A DNA stretch of 64,000 nt, from the NCBI GenBank assembly GCA_037903355.1, contig JBAJFE010000004.1:5068001-5132000 (forward strand), given 5' to 3'. Below, piece by piece: positions 45,249 to 55,400 of the stretch. Position numbers and translations under genes: made by a program. Under the pieces are notes generated by a model. It had not been told where the DNA came from and did not search any database. It worked only from the letters and a program-made list of their open reading frames with translations. The first letter of the stretch is position 1; each line of letters opens with the position of its first letter. The stretch comes from Trichuris trichiura. Lineage: Eukaryota > Nematoda > Enoplea > Trichinellida > Trichuridae.

Positions 45249-45691
45249 AGCTGAACCCCCGTAAGTTGACCACCCAACAGACTGGAAAAAATTGGGCAGC
45301 ATAGGAGCTGATCAACATATGGGAACTGTGGGTATAAGTGGCTCAGATGAATAGATTGCAGTTGAACCGCCGTAAGCTGTCCGCCCAACAGACTGGGGAA
45401 AACTGGTCAACATAGGGAGTGGTCAGAATAGGAGGCTGTTTGTATAAGTGGCTCCGCTGAACAGATTGCAGTTGAACCACCGTTAAGTTGTCCCTTCAAC
45501 AGTCTGGTCAACTTGAAGAAAACAAATTAGCATTGCATCCATATATCACGTCACTGCTAAAGTGGTCAACTTCCCATTTACTGAGGTTGTCCTTGCGCTT
45601 ATCAACGTGTGGACAAACCAACTGGTCAAAATTCAGTCAACTTAGGGAGGTGGTCGTCATATAGGGGTAGTCAACTTTGGGGGTTCCATTG
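45249..45691. mobile_element. Tigger-type MITE with internal tandem repeats
   Basis: Left end TAGCTGAACCCCCGTAAGTT, right end TTTGGGGGTTCCATTG followed by TA. The left subterminal block (CCCAACAGACTGG ... TATAAGTGGCTC ... AGATTGCAGTTGAACC) occurs two and a half times in tandem with a period of about 108-110 bp. Otherwise related to the ends of the Tigger at 29135. Confidence 0.85.
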
Positions 45692-46264
45692 TATGTTTAC
45701 GTTTACTTCGTCTGAGCGCGTTACTCTCTGCGGCGTACAGTAGTCAGTAGCATTGGGAGGGGAATTGCAGACAGCATTAATCAGGTAATCCGATAATGTG
45801 ACTATTTTCACTTTAATGTTGCCGCACTAACTTCCGGTCGACATGAACAGGGAAAGACCCACAAAGTTAATTTTCAAAGCAGTAGAAACGGTTTATTGTC
45901 TCTTCTGTTAGAATGATAAGAAGCACAGTGCCAGAAAGAAATCCTTCAGAAAAAATCTGTTTCCATCGCCAGCGAAAAGGCAACTACATGTGATGTTGTG
46001 CCAGTTTGTGCCTCTTGTTCTCCTAATGAGAAAACAAACCGTTGCCATCATCTTCGAAAAAGACAACAATGGGACACAAACGTCCATTGCTGAAACTCAA
46101 CATGTAAAGTTTTGTTGCCTTGACAAAAGCTCAGCCAGGAGTACTAAACTGTTGAATGTGCCTACCGTATGTTACTCTGCATGGTTACTTCAACATGTAT
46201 GGATAACGTTTAGTCGTCTCTACGTTCAAAAGAATATTAATTGCAAGCACGGTGGCCTACTGGA
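45692..46264. other. Region 3' of the recognised TRPM exons
   Basis: A minus-strand frame from about 46090 to 45915 is open for about 60 codons after a TTTCAG acceptor and could be spliced in phase from 46306. Its residues (CLFAGDGNRFFLKDFFLA) match no TRPM segment I know. Otherwise nothing recognised. Confidence 0.3.
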
Positions 46265-46487
46265 TCACTGACTAATGGCAAGATTAAAAACTGAATCAAA
46301 CTTACGTAATGTTCGGCCCAGTTTCCATTGGGAATAGCAGCAGAAATATTGGATGACAAGATAAATGTGCCAAAATGCAGTCAGCGGAGGTGGCAAGAAA
46401 GGTTTTAGGTGATACTCAACTATTCTGTCATATCGATGAAACATCCAGGACTGCAATGCTCCTTGCTTCGCTTCTTCATATTTATTG
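46265..46487 (-). CDS. TRPM exon with TRP box
   Basis: Acceptor TTTTCAG, then NKYEEAKQGALQSWMFHRYD, RIVEYHLKPFLPPPLTAFW: the post-S6 helix and TRP-box region (VWKFQRYQLIM...RPVLPPP in human TRPMs). A donor GTAAGT at 46305 would end the exon at 46306 in phase 1. Without splicing, the frame ends at 46265 after NLAISQ. Both ends are possible. Confidence 0.88.
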
Positions 46488-49400
46488 CTGAAAATTCATA
46501 CTTTTTATCCTCCTTCAGACAATGAAATTTTGATCAGCACATCTTGAATTACAAGTAGCTCTTTAACCTGCCTAATTAAAGTGCAAAAAAAGAAAATTAC
46601 TAAAAAAAAGTTTACCGTAAGATAGATACTGTTTCAGGGCACCAGTCATGACTAACTATAAAAGCATTTTTGTTTGTGACTTGCTTATACCTTTCCGGTC
46701 TTCGTCGTTTTTCTCATGCCCCTGGTCATGGCAAGTCTTCGGTAGCAATTTTCTAGTTTTTGAGATGCTATATGTCTGGCATTCGCATTTTCCCAGAAAA
46801 GCTAAGCGTACTGCCCGCAAAGGCCAAAGATTAGCCGACTGAGCCACTACCCTTTAGAGCAGTGATTCTCAAAAGAGCCCTAGAAGGCTGAGGTTTGCGC
46901 TGGACATTAGGTATTTGATCTTGATCGTTTCTGCAGTCCGTAAGCGTCAAAAAGTCAATGAACCCTGCAATAAAAAGTACCCGTTGTCGAATCGGCGCTT
47001 TGGGTACCCCTAACTGATCCTGTAGAATACCTGCGAACAGACTGTGCTTGCGACATCTAGTGGGCTAGTGGATGCTGGAGACAAAAAGGTTGAGAAATTT
47101 TTCTCTAGAGGGTTTATTACGACAAATTTTGGATAGATGTGATTCGGTTTTATAATATGATATGCATGATGGTTCGTAATGAGATCATGCAGTTTCCTAG
47201 TTTACAGCACCAACTCGCCTTCCTTACAGTATACGTGTATTCAGCGAAAAACTTCTGAGCGTTTAGGTCCGCCTGATCCGTGATCGGCGGACAACGTGAT
47301 GATCTAGTCACCGACGACAGATTAGACATGGTCGCTTAGTTCTTCTCTAAGTAAACGCTTACTGCAAAATGAGAAATATGCCCTAATAACCATGACATTT
47401 TTGCAATAGGAAAAGTTGAATCGTCTTAAATGAGTACTTCAGCGTAGCAGCTTTTTCGCTATGCAGCAAGGTGCTTGATACAGTGTGTGAATACAGAAGT
47501 TTCATCGTGCTGGAAGCGGTTTAATTACCCTTCTGTGCTACTGTATGAAACAGTAACAAGGTAAAAAACTGGACAGGAGATAGATAGTTCATTGGCTAAA
47601 GTGAAAACGTCGGATGAACGGTGCTTGAGAAGTTTCAGAACTGCCCAATTTTGTTTTCAGTTTAAGCGGTTAAAAAGGCGAAACTTCGATAATGCTACAC
47701 TACCGTAAAGTTCGAATGGCCTTCATCAGGTCGTTAGCGATTCTGTGAGCGCGATTACAGTTTAAATTTGCTGTAGAAATGTGTGATGAAGCCGTTTCAA
47801 GCATAATGCATTTTCGTCAACAGTTTAGAAGAAACCCTGGCTTCCTCTTGTGTGAAACTTTCAGCTTATTTTGCTGCCCGGCAACTTGGAGCATGCTTGA
47901 ATGAAGAAGCAGGCTGAACGTATAACTAACCATTTTAATCTGACGCGTTCAATAACACTGGGTGTGTTGCTTTGCCGTGCAATGTGTGAATTTTAACGTT
48001 TATTGCTCCTTAGTAACTGGCGTTTAAGTTTCGTGAAATGGTTTCTTCTCTTGTTGCGCGTTGGTTATATATTAGGAATGCAAGTGTCCAATAGTACTAA
48101 CAATCAGCAGCCTTCGCGAGAAGGCTGCCTGATTTGGGACGAAGGGTTGAAACAAAACGCCCTCGTTCCATATTGTGTTTTGCAAAGTTATCATTCGTGA
48201 AAATAGCATTACCTCATCACAGCTACAATAAAACTAATTACAACTGTGTTCGCCACCAGCAAGTACAGGACGGCAAAAGTTGGTATAAGGTTTTCCCCTG
48301 TTAAACAATGCTCTGTTGTTTTTGAGCAGATATCCAGTTCTTCTTCATAAACTTTTCCGTGAAGCATGACAAACGGCCTGTAAAATATGTTCTCCATTGT
48401 TTTCCTGTTCCACTTTTCTATAGGATCTAGGATAGATTGTCGTAGAACTCCGTAGGAAGCAATGAACACGATCAGTATGAGGATCACACAAAAAACAGGA
48501 AAAACCTAAACAGCAAATTGCATTCCAGTCAGTTATACAAAACAAAAGGACTTACCATTCTTTTTAGCATTACTATGTAATGGCCTATATATCTGCTGAC
48601 ACAGAGAAAATCCAAAAGACGTACATAGCAAAAAAAAATGTTGCAAGCGTAAAGTACCCGACCGAGATGCAGAGTTTGTACGCTGAACCGCAATCCAAAT
48701 GCGACAAGGAACGTAATAATCACTATAGTGTCATATGCATTCCAAAATTTGCAGAAGAAAAGTGTAAATTTTTCATGAAACTTAACTACTTTTGTTGTGA
48801 AAAGCTACAGAGTTCAAAGTGACGCATTAAAATGTGTACCGCGCTCGCATCGTCGTCTTACCAGGCGCAGCATATCAAGTCCACGAGTTATGTTATAAAC
48901 AAGCAGGTACCATTCTGTGCGGAAAGGGGTCGGCTGTAGTTTCATTGCAACGATGTAAGTGAAGAAGCACAAGAAGACAATATATGAAAGCTGGAAAGCA
49001 TAATTCATCAGTGAATTTTAAGTCGAACTGACGAGAAGTGATAGTGCTATACCACCCAGAGCCAAAATGTTGTGATAGGAGAAACGTAAAACTCGTATAT
49101 CTTTTGACCCAGTGGTAGCGTTGACATAGTCTGATTTTTTCGTACAGTAGAACAGCTAAAATGTGAGTCTCTCAATCTAGTTTCACTGATCAAAACTTTC
49201 CTTATACTTACTACGCGTCTTCCGTTCGAAAATCAGTGTAGTACGTCTCTGGGTAAGACTGTGGACATTTCGCAGAATGCCGTTCTCGATGAACTTCAAT
49301 AATTCCATTTGTATATTGTTTCTTAACCTAAACAGCTAAATTAGAAAGAAATCATACCAGATTGAGAAAAGCCAGCCTACTTCAGCCTTTCTCTTTTCCC

Positions 49401-52400
49401 CTTCAGTTCTAGAGGATGCGCGGCATCTTGTCCAGATGGCAGAGGGGACAGCTGGACCACGAAAATCACTTAGTTTAAAAAGCTTCCCATAGTCATTTGT
49501 CAGTTCTTCTGAATAAATTGCACATGAAATAATGAACCTTTTAGCATTTCAGCGATGCTGCTTAATCTAAAATAATGGGATCTAACAGGACCCGTGGGAA
49601 AGGATTGATTACTGCGTTTTCAAAACAAACTCCTGATCACTATCTGTCAGAGTTGAAGTCTCAGTTGAATCGCATTTTAAGAAATGGAATAAGAAAACAA
49701 ATGCGCATGGTCAATCTGCAAATCTCATCGAGTAAGACTGCATCCGAGTATTCAGAAGAGAAAAAGCAGTAGAAAATTTGGAAAAAAATGTTTCCTACCC
49801 AATCCTGCTTTTTAAAACGCTGTTTAGTTTGTTACCACAGTGTTTATCCGAGGTGGGATAAAGGAACGAAATGATTCACCTAAATTTTGTCGTGCTTGTG
49901 GTTGCTTTAACATAGCATCTTTTGACTTGAAATCCAACGTCATTATAGCGAACGGGAATAAGACAGCCAATAAAACATGAAAAATGCTGTTTTTCTGAAC
50001 TCGAATGCCACCATGCCAAAGATCATCGAGGAGACGCTGACAGCAACGATGCGAAAGAAACGCCTTGTCTCCTGCTCTTACAGCAAGTGCCAAACACGAA
50101 TGCCCGCTCCATCGGTCCAAGGACTGCGTTAGAAGTTGTACTGCTAATTGGCGATCCCTGCGATAGCACTGATCCAGAAGTTCTACTGCTAACGACCGAA
50201 AATGCCTTTAAAAGTTTGATTGTATCACTCCTGCCTCAAGTAGAAGAGTTTGCTGGACGATTACTCCGCTTTTCGATTAAGCGCTTCAAGCAGTTCTGAA
50301 TCAATTTCTCCTTGTTCTAGCTCATTGATCATTGCATACAAAAGCTTTTCCGCAACCAGGCACTAATTTATATGTGTTTATGCATCGTATTCGTGTTTGT
50401 TTGGGCAACTAACCTCAGCAAGCACATAATCACAACGTTCCCAAATGAATTCCAGTAGGTTAGGTCTCAGAGTTAATACTGCCCACAGAAATAGTTCCGA
50501 ATATGGTTGTTCAAAGTGCCCCGTTTTGACAACGGCTTCTGAAAAAATCACTTGACATAAGGGCTGAATAACTGAAAGTTGTTACTCTGATATTTTCTAC
50601 GTTCAGTCATGTGGCCAAGACGAGTCATTGGCTTACGTTTCAATTCCAGTTTAACTGAACTTTCCTGGAATTTCAGAGTTTATGGAAACGAATTGCAACG
50701 TTCTCTTACCTCCATGTATTTTTTGTAATTCGTCCGAAACGCATGTGTGCAGTATTGGGATCTGAAATTTGTACCCATGAGTCGCTCGATTACTACACCA
50801 ATATCGGTTAGTTTGTATAGGGAATCTGGTCGCTGCTTCATTCCCGCTGCTTCCATCACATAGTCAAAGATAGTATTTAAGCCAGAGTTCTGCTAAGACA
50901 GTTTATAGCACAACATGAACTTCGGAATATTAGAAAAAGTTACTGAATTGTACAGTCGTTCAAGGCAGTCGATGGTCAAAAATGTGTTTAAGTAAAGTCC
51001 GTTATCCAGAAAGAGTTTAACAAAACTGACATTGTCTTCACGCAATGCAACAATCATCGCCTTTTCAAGTAAGTCGTCTGCCCACTTCTGCTTAGTCGTG
51101 AATATGTAGTTTGCCGCCATATCTACCCTGTTCCAAGTCATAGCTAACAACAGTTGCTCGTGAAAGTTTTCTTCACAAATTCTGAGTACCGCAAGAAGGA
51201 TTACTGTGTCGAAATCACACTCGTACTGATCAAACATTAAAAAAATATTTATCTGAACAAAGTATACGCGTTGAGAAATGCAAATTATAGACCCCTTAAA
51301 TTGATACCATTTGTTTCATTGGCGCCGTATAAAGTAAAAGCGGAAGAATTTCATCGCACTGCTTTTCAGACAGGTGTAGAATAGCCTGTAGTCGTTCTAC
51401 TATCTGAAGCTTAACGGGAACATTAAGAAGTCTTCAACGAGGTACGTGAAACAAAAAATGCATCATTACAGCCTGCCTTACCCGTTCTCCTGGTACATGC
51501 GATAAGAAAAAGATATTATATCAGAAGCTCTTCCGCTTCCTTCACATACTACCATAGGTATTCTGGGTTCCGTTGACACGCAGTTGTATGCATACCTAAT
51601 CGTGTCTTCATCGCCATTAATAATGACGCTGACAAGTGGTGGTTTCTTGTTCACTAATTTAAAATTCTTTCTCAGATATCCTTCAAAATCAATTCGAAGA
51701 CTCATCTCGCCCCCCAGTTTTCCTACAGTGCCATCATCAACAAGTAGGAAGTGTGTATGTTGATCATTAAGCCGATAGCTGCTTGAAATAGAAAACTTTT
51801 TATACATCAGTTTGACTTGTGCATTCTGTCCGACTAGGTCACATTGTTCGCTTATAACTCCCCAAGGTGCAACACCAATTAATGTTAGCTGCTGCATATA
51901 ATCAACTATTCCACCTTCTTCTGCGAAAGAGGACAAATAACGCACCACTCCTACAAGCAAAAAGCTGCTAAGCAGTGATCCGAAACATCTGTTTTCATTA
52001 ATTTAAAAACTGCTAATCTCACTGAAATGGGTAATTGCACCTTGATTATTATATAACATCACTCGGCTTCATTTAAAATCTGAAAGTTTCTTTTCACACA
52101 AAAATTTTATTGCTCCTTACGGAACCTGTTGAAAATGCAGAGAGCCAGCTGATTAAATTTGACCCTTGCAACGTTCTTGCCCAGAATGCGGGCGCACACG
52201 AAGGGATTCCGTGATGTTGTGTAATCGAAATCAGACCGCGTAATAGTGTTAGTGACAATCCTGTTAGCGATAGCTCGTGATTCAACAGGTCAGAGAAGGT
52301 GTGGTACAGCTTTGACGAAACATCCGTGGCCTTGCACTTCTGTTGTTGCTAGCTTTTCAACGAAGCTGTGGATTAAAAAGGGCAACTGAGAACCGTACAG

Positions 52401-55400
52401 TCACCGTAGTGCCTCCGACTGATTTTTTCTGTCTTGCTTATCACATCGTTTGCCTGCATATTAAAGCGTTTTTTATTTTTTCTCCTTGCTTGCCATGAAG
52501 TTTTCAATCTTTCTTGTACAGTCCATCCTGTTACTGAGAATAGTTATTACCCAAGCCTCTGTTGCCCATTCCTGAAAGTTCTCATGCGGTTTCTCCAGGC
52601 TACTTAAACCCAAATCAAAACTTAAAGGAACTGAGACAGTGGTGATACTTTTTCTGCATAATCTGAAATCGTAGTCACTAACACTGCGTAAGGCCGACCT
52701 GAGGCTGATTAATTCTGCCCGTACCGTTCTTGTTTGTTATTTTTGTCCATAACACAAAACGTCGCCAACAGTTTCTGTAGGTCGCCTACGTTCAGATCAA
52801 AACTGAAGACAACTAAGAAGTTGGTCTTTCATTTTCTACAAATGCTGAGAAGTTTAAATGCACAAACTGTGTACAGTCAGTTCAGTGTAAGTCTGCTACG
52901 GTAGGCGTGCAGGTGCTTAGTCTACGCCAGTGTTTGTCAAGCTCTGGGTCGCTAACGTTCTCTACCAGAGTTTGGGACTGTTTTTCCCCTTCTTTGATTG
53001 GTCAGTTTCAGATGCACTGACTGACTGTAATGATGAAGAGCGCTGCCGGCTCTGCTCAATGATCGAGCCAGGCACCACACCTTTCAATGCTTTTCAGTAT
53101 GATCGCTAAGGAGGCGCACTCGCCTGAGAATCAAAACCCCTCATGGTTCGAAATCTGACAAGCTTAAATATCAGACAGGTTAAAGAGAGTGTCCTTTTGG
53201 CAATTCTGCACCTGCAGTTTCAAAATGTGAAATGGATTTAAACCGTAAAGATGCTTTTGTGTCACAGCCTTGCTGCCTGTTAAACCACTGCGGATTGCTT
53301 TTGAAATACTGCCCCTTGGTTTCATTGTTTTCATCATCTGAATTCTGCTTGCCGATCTGGTAAACAGCGATACTATGTCACTGCCATGAGCAGTACTGCA
53401 GTTTCCCTAAACAGTTGCTACTTGAACATCGTTAGTCCATTAGGACAATTTCTCTATTTCCTGCCTAGACTGCGGTTGTCAATACTGTTCGGATTACCTG
53501 ATCCATCAAAACAAACCTTTTCAAAGCTCAGCTATCTTTTTTCTTCCAATAATCAGGCGCTTATACATCTGGGAAAAGTTTTGAGATGGTTCAAGAGGCA
53601 AGAGGGACGCGATTCATGGCAACTTCTGCGTCGGAAGTGCAGTGCCGACCTTGCAGTTAAGCATCAGCCGTCCCTCTACTGACTTTATAAATGCTTCTCT
53701 GAAGTGCATTATGGAAGATTTGACCTTATTTTTTTCTTCTACAACACATTTCGCTACGGCCTAACCCCCATCACTGAAGACGGAAACAATAGGGTTCTGA
53801 AAGCTCTGGTTTTCGCATTCGCTTATTCACCTCATCACGTTTTTACAGCTCAACGGGAACAATCCGTTTTATCAATAAATAATAACACATTTTGGTTCAT
53901 ATGCAAATTTACTGGCTGAAATGGGTGCATATAATGTAGTTTATATGCATTGCGAGGCTCCTAGCACACAAAAGCTTTTAATAAGGAACACTAACGAATT
54001 GAGTATAAGCACGACTATTCCATTCAGACTACTCTCCTTCACCCTAGCGACGTTAGGAACTGCCGCTGCGCGGTCCGTCATCTTCCTTTTACAGACTCGT
54101 CCGTGGGGTGAGGCCAGGCCAAGCAGCCATTGGTTGACCGTGCCTGTTTTTGAGAACAGCTTAATGTCATCCGGCACGGGGAGTGCCGATTTGCGGTGTT
54201 TATGTCAACACTTCTAGCGTCGCTGATGCCCTCCAAGGTTAATCCTTCGTTGGTGGAAGCAGACCCTCGGTTATTCACAACGTATGAAACAAAACTCTTC
54301 AGTGTTCACATCAGTGCCGCATGCAAAAAAAGTGGAACTTCCTTTTAATCTGGTATATCTTCTGAGTTTGGCGTAGGTGATGCGGTAGGTCTGCTGTAAC
54401 AAAAACGTTTGTGACTCATATCAGAGGCGGATACTCCTGCTAAATGGGAGTCCAGCTCAGACGTGAACACTGCTCAGGCAAGTCATTTGTATACTCAAAT
54501 AGCCTGCCCCTCAATCATATTTAGCAGAATTAATGCCTGCCGCCAAGTGAAAATTGTGTGTCAATGTCGCTATTCGGTGTTCTCCCCATGTACATGCGGC
54601 AGAAGCGACCCCGCACTTGGCTTTTTCTCAGCAGCTTATTCGCACTTCCAGGGTTCCTTTTGTGTAAAAGTGGATGTAAACAGATGCATAGAGATATTGA
54701 AAGCTTGCTACGCGAACCGAGCAAGCAAGAACAGTAGTTCAATGAGACAGCGGAAACTATATGACCAAAAACAAGATTAACAAGCCTTGAACTGACGATC
54801 CCAAGTCTTCTTTTCCTAGACCATATGTGCAGTATCGATTTGGCTTATTTCTGGCGTAATCAATGCACTTATTTTCCATTAAATACCGTTGCTTTAAACT
54901 GGCTTAGCTTTTTATAACCGCGCTGATGCTAGGGTCTGGTGAACCTAAAGGCTTCTCGGAACTTTTGTTTTACATTTTTAATTATGCTAGATAAACGGCA
55001 TGACGGGTGTACCTGTGCATCTGCACTGGAAGAGCAACATGTGCAATTGAGAAGTTAAAATAAAAGCACGGCGCGTCTATATCCCGAATTAGGCGGCATG
55101 CCGGTTTCATTTGTGACCATTTAAACCAGTGATTCTCACAATGGGGCATGTGCCCTACCGGAAAGTCCTTTTGAGTTGTGGGGGGGGGGGGCACATGCCC
55201 CCCGTGCGATCGTGTTGAAGTGCATAGGAAGGTATCACCTGCGGCGGGTCAGGTATTGTGTTTCCTGCCTAAGGGAAAGCTGCATGCTGTAGCGCCCCGC
55301 AGTTCTGATTAGCTGGAAGAGAGGACCGCGGGGAGGGAAGGGTTAACCGGCTCGGCAGCGAGAAAGTAAGTGTTCGACACACTGTCCAGGAAACGCTTTC

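Noticed and set aside
44906..45302. Several long ORFs in all frames on both strands
   Set aside because: Only one plus-strand frame carries Merlin motifs; the others are shadows caused by GC-rich sequence.
45915..46090. Additional TRPM exon after 46306
   Set aside because: The frame is open and phase-compatible but matches no TRPM sequence I know, so it is mentioned without being called.
47700..47730. CTGATGAAGGCCATTCGAAC on the minus strand as a hammerhead
   Set aside because: The core half is present but stem II is not followed by GAA and a palindrome, so it does not meet the pattern.
49357..49380. Donor GTATGA at 49357 for the TRPM linker exon
   Set aside because: It gives phase 2, which breaks the frame of KIYEFY in the following exons; the GTAGGC donor at 49380 keeps phase.
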